From Methanomicrobiales archaeon (GTDB taxonomy: Archaea > Halobacteriota > Methanomicrobia > Methanomicrobiales > JACTUA01), in NCBI GenBank assembly GCA_028678905.1, contig JAJRCO010000019.1, forward strand, positions 1 to 45,603: a DNA stretch of 45,603 bases. The letters run 5' to 3'. This document shows positions 32,050 to 40,367 of this stretch, one piece after another. A model generated the notes under the pieces. The model saw only the letters and a program-made list of their open reading frames with translations. It made no database searches and was not told where the DNA came from. The first letter of the stretch is position 1. The number at the start of each line of letters is the position of its first letter. The position numbers and the translations under genes are program-made.

Positions 32050-32499
32050 ATGACTGTACGGGTGAACGCACGTCATATCATCTGCCCCGGCTGCCTGGAG
32101 AAAGTCTTCGTCGATGAGCTGGTAGGTGGTCACTGCCCCCTGTGCGGATGTGTGATGGAAGAAGATGAAGAGGCCCAGGAGTTTGAAGAGGTCATCGAGC
32201 GTTCCGACCTCGCCTGGATTATTTTCCATTACTTCGTCTTCCGGAAATTCGATGCACTGGGCGTGAACCCGGTCCAGATCATGCAGCTCATCTCCCAGAT
32301 TGAGGAATGTGGCACTACGTACCCCAACCCGCAGAAAATGGAGTACCAGCTCGAGGTACCTATGGGATGGATGGAAGCGCTTCTGCCCAAGCGGTGCACC
32401 AATTGCCGGTCCTTCTTCGTCCGCGGAGGGAAGAAGATCATCCGTGGAAACCTCAGCCAGCCGGGATTCCGGACCGAGTACCACTGTCCGGCCTGCTGA
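32050..32499 (+). CDS. Zinc-ribbon protein with four CxxC pairs, function unknown
   Basis: 149 residues. Four CxxC pairs are visible: Cys12/15 and Cys29/32 form an N-terminal zinc ribbon; Cys116/119 and Cys146/149 form a second one, the last cysteine being the C-terminal residue. Between them is an acidic stretch (EEDEEAQEFEEVIE) and a hydrophobic helix (LAWIIFHYFVF). This is not a family I can name. The twin-ribbon layout suggests a nucleic-acid or protein-binding adaptor rather than an enzyme. A strong AAAGGAG site precedes the ATG. It is convergent with proS, 189 nt apart. Confidence 0.75.
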   Translation: MTVRVNARHIICPGCLEKVFVDELVGGHCPLCGCVMEEDEEAQEFEEVIERSDLAWIIFHYFVFRKFDALGVNPVQIMQLISQIEECGTTYPNPQKMEYQLEVPMGWMEALLPKRCTNCRSFFVRGGKKIIRGNLSQPGFRTEYHCPAC

Positions 32500-32688
32500 A
32501 TCGCTCATTTTTCGCCAAACCCGGCAGGGAATTTCGGTGAAGAATTCCGGTTAAATAAAAAGCACAACAGATGACCCGATGATTCCTTTCGCCAGGGGAA
32601 TTCTGCACTGGATCATGATTTCCAAGAGGAACTTTTCGTCTTATCTCTGAATGCGGAGCTAGTTCAAAACACCCGTTCTTCCGGATTT

Positions 32689-34122
32689 TCAGTACGCCCG
32701 CCCGAGCAAAGCGGGTGCGGCCGGTTTTCCGCAGATGATGCATTGTTCCTCTTTGTTCCCGACCCTTCCGGAGTCGGTGAGCAGGCCCAGCACGTCACCG
32801 CCTGACAAACGGGCCAATGCCTCTGCACATCCGATCTCTCCACACCAGGGAATGATCGCGACCCCAGTCTCCATGGCGGCGGGGATGTCGGAGGATGACT
32901 GTACGCGGCTGATCTGGGCTTCTATACGTTCTTTCGCTTTTGCACGAAGCCGCGATTCGAACCGGGCGTACACTTCTCTCACTTGATCGGCGAGATTTTC
33001 CCGCCTGAGCGCGCTTTTTTCACCATCGCGGGTCACCGCGATCACCGCCCTGGCATCGATATCGCGCGGGCCAATCTCCAGGCGGAGGGGCACACCCCGC
33101 ATCTCCCAGTAGTAGTATTTCGCTCCTGGCCGGAGATCCCGGGTATCCACCTCAATGCGATATCCCACTCCGGACAGATCCTGGGCTAGTGAGGCCGCGT
33201 GGGAGAGGATCTCCTCTCTTCTCTTCCCCACGATAACCGGCACCACGACTATCTGCACCGGCGCCACACAGGGAGGCAGGACCAATCCCCGATCGTCGCC
33301 GTGGATACTAATCAGGGCGGCAATCGATCGTTCGGATATGCCGTAACAGGTCTGCTGGGCAAATTTCTGTTCACCGGAGAGATCCTCGAACTGGATCTGG
33401 AAGGTGCGGGAGAAATGATCTCCCAGGTGATGGGCAGTGCCGATCTGGAGGGTCTTCCCGTCCGGCATCACGGTATCCACGGCGATGGTATAATCCGCAC
33501 CCGGAAATTTGTCCCAGTCCGGTCGACGGGATACCAGAACGGGCACACATAACCGCTCATAGAATTCCCGGTACAGCACGATCGCGTTCCGCACCTGCTC
33601 CTCCGCCTCTTCCCACGTGGCGTGAACTGTGTGAGCCTCTTTAAAAGAGGTGATCTCGCGCAGCCGAATCAGGGGACGGGTATGTTTGGTTTCGTACCGG
33701 AAACTGTTCACCACCTGGTAGATTTTCAGGGGAAGGTCGGCGTGAGATCGGATCCAGAGAGCGTACATAGGGTAGATCGCCGTCTCGCTGGTGGGTCGGA
33801 GCGCTAATGGAATATCAAGATCGCTCAGGCCTCCTCGAGTCACCCAGTAGACCTCATCCTCGAAACCCTTGATATGCTCGGCCTCCTTCATGAACTCGGT
33901 GGCGGGGATGAGCAGCGGAAAGAGTGCCTCCTTATGCTCGCGGTCCATAATCTCACGCAGGATTCCATAGACGGCCCTGCGCATCGCAAATCCGTGCGGA
34001 TACCAGACGTACAACCCCTTCACCGGGTAGCGAACATCCATGATCTCCGCTCTCCACAGCAGTTCGTTGTACCACTCACTGAATGTCTTCTTCGGAGGTA
34101 GTGTACCGGTGTCCTGCTCCAT
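32689..34122 (-). CDS. proS: Prolyl-tRNA synthetase (archaeal/eukaryotic type)
   Basis: 477 residues, class II synthetase without the bacterial editing insertion. Motif 1 lies in YPVKGLYVWYPHGFAMRRAV, the ATP-contacting motif 2 region in FRYETKHTRPLIRLREI, and motif 3 in GVPLRLEIGPRD (shared with the anticodon-domain boundary). The C-terminal zinc-binding domain (EEQCIICGKPA) ends in the family-typical terminal Tyr. It charges tRNA-Pro in translation. It is a single gene with a leader of about 60 nt; the TATA element on the minus strand is at about 34212-34221. Confidence 0.95.
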   Translation of the reverse strand: MEQDTGTLPPKKTFSEWYNELLWRAEIMDVRYPVKGLYVWYPHGFAMRRAVYGILREIMDREHKEALFPLLIPATEFMKEAEHIKGFEDEVYWVTRGGLSDLDIPLALRPTSETAIYPMYALWIRSHADLPLKIYQVVNSFRYETKHTRPLIRLREITSFKEAHTVHATWEEAEEQVRNAIVLYREFYERLCVPVLVSRRPDWDKFPGADYTIAVDTVMPDGKTLQIGTAHHLGDHFSRTFQIQFEDLSGEQKFAQQTCYGISERSIAALISIHGDDRGLVLPPCVAPVQIVVVPVIVGKRREEILSHAASLAQDLSGVGYRIEVDTRDLRPGAKYYYWEMRGVPLRLEIGPRDIDARAVIAVTRDGEKSALRRENLADQVREVYARFESRLRAKAKERIEAQISRVQSSSDIPAAMETGVAIIPWCGEIGCAEALARLSGGDVLGLLTDSGRVGNKEEQCIICGKPAAPALLGRAY

Positions 34123-34211
34123 GATAGCTCCTGTAAAACGGATTATGCTGCATTCCGCATAAACATCGATGTATTTCTTTCCAATTCCGTGAACTGACCT
34201 GAATTATTTGT

Positions 34212-34237
34212 TTTCGTGCGTATATAAAAGGCATCTC
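34212..34237. promoter_or_regulatory. TATA element and CTCCTGCAGGAG palindrome upstream of proS
   Basis: TATATAAAAGG (34212-34222; TTTTATATA on the minus strand) lies about 90 bp before the proS start. Beside it, at 34226-34237, is the perfect 12-bp palindrome CTCCTGCAGGAG, which also lies 30 bp past the stop of the SpoIIM-like gene. It could be an upstream operator of proS or a termination hairpin. Confidence 0.35.
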
Positions 34238-34267
34238 CTGCAGGAGTCTCATTTCGCACCGACCGGA

Positions 34268-34846
34268 CTACGTGCTTCCTACGGCAATCAGGGAGATCAC
34301 CTGAGGGGTGATGAAGACCTCGATTGCTGCAGCGACGATAACGAGCGGGACAACAAACCGTAGAAATGTCCGGCCCAGGTGCCCACCTGCGGTAGCCGCA
34401 TCCCCCATCCCTTTGAATTCGTCCCAGAGTGCATGGGCGAGGGAAAGACCTAGAGCTCCCGAGATGATGAATGCGGGGATTTCAAAGATCCCGTGCGGTA
34501 GAATGGCCGCGGCCATGAAGAGAAGGCCACGTTCGGTTCCTACGATCCCTATAACACCCCCGATCACCATCCCGTTCAACGAAATGATCAGCAGGGTCAT
34601 CAACCCCAGGGAGGCACCGCCCAGGAACAGGAGGACACAAGCCTCCAGATTGTTAAGGAAGATCTTGGCGAAGAGCGCGAAGCTACCTCCGTCACCCACG
34701 TCAGCAAAGATCTCGTTACGCAAGAAGTCCATCAGGGCTGTTCCGGCCTCTTCATTCGCAGAAACCGCCACAAATCCAAGGGATAGAGCGATGACAAATA
34801 CCACAATTACAGTGGCAAGGGAAGGTCCCAGGGTTCGTTTAAACAT
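34268..34846 (-). CDS. SpoIIM-like (DUF95) membrane protein
   Basis: 192 residues from ATG 34846. Five or six hydrophobic helices; the conserved SpoIIM/DUF95 pattern is present: FLNNLEACVLLFLGGASLG in the second half and LPHGIFEIPAFIISGALGL, in which the HGIFE motif is diagnostic. In bacteria SpoIIM acts in spore engulfment; archaeal relatives have no known role. The start overlaps the DUF63 gene by 8 nt. A longer start at 34897 would overlap it more and add a non-hydrophobic lead, so it is less likely. Confidence 0.85.
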   Translation of the reverse strand: MFKRTLGPSLATVIVVFVIALSLGFVAVSANEEAGTALMDFLRNEIFADVGDGGSFALFAKIFLNNLEACVLLFLGGASLGLMTLLIISLNGMVIGGVIGIVGTERGLLFMAAAILPHGIFEIPAFIISGALGLSLAHALWDEFKGMGDAATAGGHLGRTFLRFVVPLVIVAAAIEVFITPQVISLIAVGST

Positions 34847-35696
34847 AGAGCACCATTCTTCCCAGGTCGCGAATACCTGGTGCGAGCCCGAGCACAATCA
34901 TGCAGAGCACGATGATAAACCAGAGCTCTCTGTTACCTTCCTTTTTATATTGTTCCAGAATATAAACGGCGGGGATAATCACCGCAAGCTTGAGAAGGAA
35001 CATAGAAAAGGCGGTGCCGGTCAGCGCGATCAGGGTGGAGCCAACCACATGCACCTCCATATAGGGGATGGTATGGAGATCGATTCCATAACTGGTCGCA
35101 CTCGCATCCAGCATATGCCCGAAGATCAGGAATATATACAGCGGATAGGAGACAAACTTCCAACCTGCCAGATAGCGAAGTCCTCCCCACAACAGGAATG
35201 AGGTTGTGGTGGCCAGCCCGAGGATAATGCCTAGCTCGGCGATCCCGATGGTGGTCGACACCAGACCGAAATACAAGAGCACCCCCCCGGTGAAGGTCGC
35301 CGCCGCTACGCCGATCCCCCCGTACAACCGGTAGTACTCCTTCACCAGACCCCTCCTCTCCAGGAGCGATGAGAGGAAAAGGGTGGTGGCGGCCACCAGA
35401 GACACCACGAAAAAAATCAGGGGGGTGACCAACAGGAAGTGGAGATCGGACTGGATCATCCCGGTGTCTTCCACCACCCGGAGCAGACCTCCGAACAGCA
35501 CAAAGGGAAGGGTCGCATACACCAGTTTCTCGTCGACCTGGATGCCGGCCCTTTTTAAGGATCGGTAGATCAGGAACACCGCCACGATCAGAATGATCGC
35601 ATAGGTGAGGGTGTCCACTAGAGTATAGGCTTGACCATACCGGATGGGATCGATGTAATACCGGTAGATAAATTCACGCAGGGGGGAAATATCCAT
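34839..35696 (-). CDS. DUF63 family integral membrane protein
   Basis: 285 residues with seven or eight transmembrane helices (for example LTYAIILIVAVFLIY, FLLVTPLIFFVVSLVAATTLFL, LGIILGLATTTSFLLW, FIIVLCMIVLGL). The DUF63 signature is seen in FVLFGGLLRVVEDTG and IFLIFGHMLDASATSYGID. The family is confined to archaea and its function is unknown. It overlaps the SpoIIM-like gene by 8 nt, so the pair is probably cotranscribed from a promoter shared with the divergent egsA. Confidence 0.88.
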   Translation of the reverse strand: MDISPLREFIYRYYIDPIRYGQAYTLVDTLTYAIILIVAVFLIYRSLKRAGIQVDEKLVYATLPFVLFGGLLRVVEDTGMIQSDLHFLLVTPLIFFVVSLVAATTLFLSSLLERRGLVKEYYRLYGGIGVAAATFTGGVLLYFGLVSTTIGIAELGIILGLATTTSFLLWGGLRYLAGWKFVSYPLYIFLIFGHMLDASATSYGIDLHTIPYMEVHVVGSTLIALTGTAFSMFLLKLAVIIPAVYILEQYKKEGNRELWFIIVLCMIVLGLAPGIRDLGRMVLYV

Positions 35697-35740
35697 TTAT
35701 GCACTTGTCCTAACACTTCCGGTTGGTGCGGAAAGGCCGT

Positions 35741-35748
35741 AAATATTT
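35741..35748. promoter_or_regulatory. Palindromic TATA box between DUF63 and egsA
   Basis: AAATATTT reads the same on both strands and lies 34-41 bp before the egsA ATG and 45-52 bp before the DUF63 ATG. It could serve both divergent genes. Confidence 0.45.
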
Positions 35749-35781
35749 GTAGCTGTACACTCAGAGAGAATCAGAGAGAAC

Positions 35782-36873
35782 ATGAGTGATGCGGTGAGGG
35801 ATGAGGGCGGAGCGGTCCTGAAACGGAAGAAATTTGACAAATCTAAGTGGATGCAGCTGCCACGGGACGTGGTGATCGGCCATGATGTTCTGGATCAGCT
35901 GCCCGCGGTCTGTGCAGACCTGGGCCTCGGCAGATCCGTCCTGATTCTGTCCGGTCACACCACCATGGAGCGGGTTGGCCGCCGGGTGGAAGGTCTGATG
36001 AAGTCCCGCTATCACACTTCCACCCTGATCACTGAGCAGATCTCTACCGAGGTGATTGCACAGACCGAGGAGGCGGCCCGGGAGGCGGCCTTCCTGATTG
36101 GTGTGGGAGGAGGTCGGGTCATCGACACGGCCAAGATCGCGTCCTACAACCTGGATAAACCGTTCATCAGCATTCCTACCGCCGCATCCCACGATGGTAT
36201 CGCCTCCGCCCGGGCTTCGGTCCCCACCGGGGAGGGCAGCGTCTCTCTCCAGGCACAGCCTCCTCTCGCCCTGATCGCAGACACCTCCATCATTGCCGAG
36301 GCACCACACCGCCTCCTTGCCTCCGGCTGCGCCGATATCATCTCCAATTCGACCGCCACCCTGGACTGGGAGTTTGCCCATCGGCTGCGCAACGAGGCGG
36401 TGAGCGAGTACGCGATGGGGCTCTCCCGGATGACCGCTGAGCTGCTGATGAAGAATGCAGATCTGATTAAACCGAACCAGGAGGAGAGCGCCTGGATCGT
36501 CACCAAGGCCCTGGTATCGTCCGGGGTGGCCATGAGCATCGCCGGCTCGTCCCGCCCCGGAAGCGGGGGGGAACACAAGTTCAGCCATGCACTGGACAGG
36601 CTTGCACCTGGAAGAGGATTGCACGGGGAGAAGTGTGGGATCGGCACTATCATCACCATGTACCTGCATGGTGGCGATTGGAGAGCTATCCGCAGGGCAC
36701 TGCACATCATAGGTGCACCGGTGACCCCCCGTGAAATCGGGGTGGATGACGAAACGGCCGCGGATGCGCTGCTGGCGGCAAAAGATGTACGTCCGGAGCG
36801 GTTCACTATCCTCGATATGGGACTCACCCGCGAATCGGCACGGGAACTCATCCGGATGTTGTATCAGGACTGA
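35782..36873 (+). CDS. egsA: sn-Glycerol-1-phosphate dehydrogenase
   Basis: 363 residues. The enzyme reduces dihydroxyacetone phosphate to sn-glycerol-1-phosphate, the stereospecific backbone of archaeal membrane lipids. NAD(P) binding: LIGVGGGRVIDTAKIAS; the family block SIPTAASHDGIASARASV follows. Metal ligands are expected in GCADIISNSTA (Asp), EHKFSHALD (His) and RGLHGEKCGIG (His). Length is normal for the family. The UPF0179 gene follows 2 nt after its stop, so the two are likely cotranscribed. Confidence 0.95.
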   Translation: MSDAVRDEGGAVLKRKKFDKSKWMQLPRDVVIGHDVLDQLPAVCADLGLGRSVLILSGHTTMERVGRRVEGLMKSRYHTSTLITEQISTEVIAQTEEAAREAAFLIGVGGGRVIDTAKIASYNLDKPFISIPTAASHDGIASARASVPTGEGSVSLQAQPPLALIADTSIIAEAPHRLLASGCADIISNSTATLDWEFAHRLRNEAVSEYAMGLSRMTAELLMKNADLIKPNQEESAWIVTKALVSSGVAMSIAGSSRPGSGGEHKFSHALDRLAPGRGLHGEKCGIGTIITMYLHGGDWRAIRRALHIIGAPVTPREIGVDDETAADALLAAKDVRPERFTILDMGLTRESARELIRMLYQD

Positions 36874-36875
36874 TC

Positions 36876-37319
36876 ATGACCAAGACCAAGATCACCCTCA
36901 TCGGAACACACCTGGCCAGGCCGGGTCTGGAGTTCGTCTACCAGGGTCCTCTTCCCGAGTGCGAGAACTGCAAGGTCCGCAAGGCCTGTCACAACCTCCA
37001 GGCGGGAAGGCGTTACCGGATCATGGCGGTGCGCAGCGCCTCACGGCACGACTGTCCGGTGCACCGGGACGGCGCCTGTGCGGTGGACGTAATCGAATCC
37101 CCGCTCGTCGCCCTGGTAAATGCGGATATGGCCATCGTGAATTCCACCATCCACTATACCACGGGTTGTTCAAAGATAGAGTGCCGGAGCCATGAACTCT
37201 GCAGCCCGGATGGCATCATAGAGGGTGAGAGGTACGTCATCGGAGAGGTCTTGGGCAATGCCCCGGATGTCTGCGAGCGAGGCCGGATTCTGAAACTGGT
37301 GGAGTTGCGCCCTCCTTAA
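36876..37319 (+). CDS. UPF0179 family cysteine-rich protein
   Basis: 147 residues, an archaea-specific family of unknown function. It is cysteine-rich (CENCKVRKACHN near 28-39, DCPVHRDGAC, then GCSKIECRSHELC near 105-117), so it probably binds an Fe-S cluster or zinc. The start ITLIGTHLARPGLEFVYQGP is typical. It lies 2 nt after egsA and ends in a T-rich terminator. A link to lipid synthesis is suggested only by the operon. Confidence 0.9.
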   Translation: MTKTKITLIGTHLARPGLEFVYQGPLPECENCKVRKACHNLQAGRRYRIMAVRSASRHDCPVHRDGACAVDVIESPLVALVNADMAIVNSTIHYTTGCSKIECRSHELCSPDGIIEGERYVIGEVLGNAPDVCERGRILKLVELRPP

Positions 37320-37347
37320 GAAAGATGGCGTTCTTCTGCCGGGGATC

Positions 37348-37354
37348 TTTTTTT
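37348..37354 (+). terminator. T-run terminator after UPF0179
   Basis: Seven T starting 28 nt after the stop codon, between convergent genes. Confidence 0.45.
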
Positions 37355-37583
37355 AGCTTTGTGGAAGCAGCCGTTTGAGCCCGACGAGCGATTTCACTTT
37401 TTTTTGTACGTATTCTGACAGGTGACTCATTCTTTCGGTATAAAGAGGAACAGACATCTCCGGTGTCCGGTCCAAAAAAAACTCCCTTTTTCTCCGGTCA
37501 GTCCTGATGAACCAGGAAGAGCAGAAGGGGAAGTCTACCTGCACCGCGCGTCACGATGTTGCGAGCGGGCCCTGGGCGAAAAA

Positions 37584-38456
37584 TTACTGTTCGGCTGTCA
37601 TCCACAACCGGTGCGCTACCTGCCGGATCTCTGCTGCATCCTGCAATCCCTCTATCCATCGGACCGGGATCGCCGCATACCCCCAGTGCGCACCCGAGAG
37701 CACTCCGGTCAAAGCTCCCACGGTATCCGTGTCTCCCCCGCGGTTCACCGCACCGATCAGCGCCTCTTCAAGGGAATGAGAAGAAAGGAAGACCGATATG
37801 GCGGCGTGAGTGGTTAGGAGCGCATCGAGAGAGGGTTTGATCGGATACCTCCAGTACCGCGAGAGCATGCCCACCACCTCGTCGCTTCCGCAAATCAGGA
37901 GGGCATCGCGTAGGGCATGTTCAGGAAGGGAACCGCGTGCCAGGCGGGAAACCATTACATTTACGATCGCGGAACACTCCCCAGTGACCGGATCGAGATG
38001 GGTGAGGCGAGAACAGGCCAGGCTCACTTCCCTCACGTACTCAGGGTCACGGAAATACAGCCCCAGAGGGGGACCCCGCATCACGCTCCCGTTGCTGCGA
38101 CTCCCCCTCGCTTCGTGTACCCGACGTGCCGCCTGGTCTCCAGGCACCCCACGGAGGATCTGTTCGAACACCGCGGTGGAGGTCGGCCCATAAAAGCCCG
38201 GATCCCGCCGGTACATTTCAAGCAAACCATGCAGGATGTCCTCCGGATCGAACCCTCCCCGGCCGATCAGGGAACGGGCCACTGCGAGTGCCTGACAGGT
38301 ATCATCGGTGACGCAGCCTGCCTTTCGGTTACAGGGACCTCCCCCGGTCATATCGCGCACCGGCACCGGGGGCGGGGGAAGTCCTTCTACCGGCGCACCC
38401 AGTGCATCTCCTATCGCAAACCCCAGGATGCCCCCTAGGGTTCGTGGTTCGGTCAA
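37584..38456 (-). CDS. ADP-ribosylglycohydrolase (DraG family)
   Basis: 290 residues. The di-metal site of the DraG/ARH family is seen: FAIGDALGAPVEG (about 10-22), CVTDDTCQALAVA (TDDT, about 48-60) and the C-terminal GGDTDTVGALTG. It probably removes ADP-ribose from arginine or other targets; in nitrogen-fixing bacteria DraG reactivates nitrogenase reductase. No DraT transferase is near. I place the start at TTG 38456 because GGTGAT lies 7 nt upstream; a GTG at 38468 and an ATG at 38528 exist but overlap this site or the neighbouring gene. Confidence 0.85.
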   Translation of the reverse strand: MTEPRTLGGILGFAIGDALGAPVEGLPPPPVPVRDMTGGGPCNRKAGCVTDDTCQALAVARSLIGRGGFDPEDILHGLLEMYRRDPGFYGPTSTAVFEQILRGVPGDQAARRVHEARGSRSNGSVMRGPPLGLYFRDPEYVREVSLACSRLTHLDPVTGECSAIVNVMVSRLARGSLPEHALRDALLICGSDEVVGMLSRYWRYPIKPSLDALLTTHAAISVFLSSHSLEEALIGAVNRGGDTDTVGALTGVLSGAHWGYAAIPVRWIEGLQDAAEIRQVAHRLWMTAEQ

Positions 38457-38470
38457 TATAAAGATCACCA

Positions 38471-38482
38471 ATAAAGTATATC
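38471..38482. promoter_or_regulatory. Shared AT-rich promoter core between draG-like gene and UPF0058
   Basis: ATAAAGTATATC lies in the 66-bp gap between the divergent starts, about 40 bp before the UPF0058 GTG. A second element on the minus strand (CTATTTTTCG, about 38488-38497) is better spaced for the ADP-ribosylglycohydrolase. Confidence 0.35.
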
Positions 38483-38522
38483 TATCCTCGAAAAATAGTA
38501 GTGTGTAGGATAAGGTGAGAGC

Positions 38523-38792
38523 GTGCAAAAGGAGGAGTTGCTACATCTGCATATGCTTCTGGTACACATCAAGCGTTATTACGAGAACGCAACCGGTGAA
38601 GAAATCTCTGCTGAAAAATACTCTTCTCTGTATGTTTCCCCCGTTCACATCCATAAAAACAAAGTCCTGCACAAGAAGGCTATTCTAACCCTTGGTGAAG
38701 AGATCGTGCAACATATCCACAGTCATCAACCGGCAGTCGTGGTAGGCTACACCCCTGAGGTGCGCACGGAGCAGGTGGCGGTTCAGCACTAA
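38523..38792 (+). CDS. UPF0058 family protein
   Basis: 89 residues from GTG 38523, with GGTGA 4 nt upstream. The opening KEELLHLHMLLVHIKRYYE and the later YVSPVHIHKNKVLHKKAIL are typical of this small archaeal family, which is of unknown function and rich in histidines in the middle part. It precedes elp3 by only 3 nt, so it is likely cotranscribed with elp3-priS-GINS. Confidence 0.88.
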   Translation: MQKEELLHLHMLLVHIKRYYENATGEEISAEKYSSLYVSPVHIHKNKVLHKKAILTLGEEIVQHIHSHQPAVVVGYTPEVRTEQVAVQH

Positions 38793-38795
38793 TCC

Positions 38796-40367
38796 ATGGA
38801 TGAGGGCATTGTATACCGGGAGATCATCTCCCGAATCTTTTCTGCAGGGGATACTGTCGATCTCCATCAAATCAAACTTGAAGTCTGCCGCAAGCACGGA
38901 TTTTCCCGCGTCCCCAAGAATTCCGAGATTCTGGCCGCCGCCGGAATAGGGGAGCGGGAGGCTTTGCGGGACGTCCTTCTCCTCAAACCCACCCGCACGC
39001 TCTCCGGGGTTGCTCCAGTCGCCGTCATGACCTCGCCGTTTCCCTGCCCCCATGGTAAATGCCTCCCCTGTCCTGGAGGCCCGGATCATCCTTTCCACTC
39101 TCCCCAGAGTTACACCGGGGAAGAACCGGCCGCGCTTCGCGCCCGTCAGCACAGGTTCGACCCCTATGAGCAGGTGGAGGCCCGTCTCGAACAGTACGAG
39201 GCTCTCGGCCATCCGGTGGGGAAGGTCGAACTGATCGTCATGGGAGGTACCATGACCGCCAGGCCGTTTACCTACCAGGAGGAGTTTGTGGCGAGGTGCA
39301 TCCAGGCAATGAACGAGTACGGGGGAGAGAAAGAGAATTTTATCTCTCCCTGGGAAACCCTTGCGGAGAGAAACGAGACCTCCTCCGTCCGCTGCATCGC
39401 CATTACCTTCGAGACCCGCCCGGACTGGTGCAGACACCAGGAGATCGCGCATATGGTTACTATGGGAGTGACCAAGGTGGAGCTCGGAGTACAGCACCTG
39501 GATGATGCCATTCTCTCCCTGAACCGGCGCGGGTGTACCGTAGAAGACACCGTCCAGGCCAACACCCTGTTACGCGATGCCGGTCTTAAGGTAGGTTTCC
39601 ACATGATGCCCAACCTGCCGGGCAGCACCCTGGAAAAAGACCGCGGTATGTTCCGAGAACTATTTGAGAATCCTTCTTTCCGGCCCGATTTCCTCAAGAT
39701 CTATCCCACTCTGGTCACCCCAGGTTCGGAGATCGAGCGCCTCTGGCAGGAGGGCAAGTACCGGCCGTACCGGGAGGAAGAGCTGGTAGACCTCATCGCG
39801 GAGGCGAAATCCTTCCTTCCCGAGTACCTCCGCCTTCAGAGGATCCAGCGGGACATCCCGGCCAGACTGATCGTCGCCGGTTCCCGGCACAGCAATTTTC
39901 GCCAGCTGGTACAGGAGCGGCTCCGAGAACGGGGCAGATCGTGCCGCTGCATCCGCTGCCGCGAGGCAGGACGGTGTGACTCCGGAGGGGAGCCGGAGCT
40001 ACGAGATACCCGGTACTCCTGTTGCGGAGGAGAGGAGTATTTCCTATCCACGGTTTCAGGGTCCTCCCTGATCGGATTTGCCCGACTCCGCTTTCCGGGC
40101 AGTTCATTCGCTCCAGAGCTGCAGGGGTGTGCACTCCTTCGTGAACTCCACGTCTATGGAGAGATGGTTCCGGTCGGCAGCGCCCCTCGGAAATCAGCGT
40201 GGCAGCACCGCAAGTTCGGGGAAGAGCTGCTGGAGTTCGCGGAGGAGAAAGCGGCGGCAGGAGGTTATTCCCGTATGGCCGTACTCAGCGGTATCGGCGT
40301 ACGACCCTACTATCGGAAACATGGTTATCTCCGCAGGGGACCTTATATGGAGAAACGGATCCCATGA
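38796..40367 (+). CDS. elp3: tRNA uridine-34 acetyltransferase Elp3
   Basis: 523 residues. A radical SAM domain with CPHGKCLPCPGG (Cys-x4-Cys-x2-Cys, about 88-99) is followed by a C-terminal GNAT acetyltransferase domain. Other family features are YTGEEPAALRA, KVELIVMGGTM, EVQHLDDAILSLNRRG-like VELGVQHLDD, and a cysteine cluster CRCIRCREAGRC near 385-397 that binds zinc. Elp3 makes the carboxymethyl group at wobble uridine of tRNA. It overlaps priS by 4 nt. Confidence 0.94.
   Translation: MDEGIVYREIISRIFSAGDTVDLHQIKLEVCRKHGFSRVPKNSEILAAAGIGEREALRDVLLLKPTRTLSGVAPVAVMTSPFPCPHGKCLPCPGGPDHPFHSPQSYTGEEPAALRARQHRFDPYEQVEARLEQYEALGHPVGKVELIVMGGTMTARPFTYQEEFVARCIQAMNEYGGEKENFISPWETLAERNETSSVRCIAITFETRPDWCRHQEIAHMVTMGVTKVELGVQHLDDAILSLNRRGCTVEDTVQANTLLRDAGLKVGFHMMPNLPGSTLEKDRGMFRELFENPSFRPDFLKIYPTLVTPGSEIERLWQEGKYRPYREEELVDLIAEAKSFLPEYLRLQRIQRDIPARLIVAGSRHSNFRQLVQERLRERGRSCRCIRCREAGRCDSGGEPELRDTRYSCCGGEEYFLSTVSGSSLIGFARLRFPGSSFAPELQGCALLRELHVYGEMVPVGSAPRKSAWQHRKFGEELLEFAEEKAAAGGYSRMAVLSGIGVRPYYRKHGYLRRGPYMEKRIP

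Noticed and set aside
37353..37544. 63-codon minus-strand frame between UPF0179 and the ADP-ribosylglycohydrolase
   Set aside because: Runs through homopolymer T/A tracts and a likely terminator; a 34-residue internal version is possible but has no supporting evidence.
40199..40363. Upstream extension of priS
   Set aside because: Overlaps the GNAT domain of elp3; the ATGA overlap at 40364 gives the normal PriS N-terminus.
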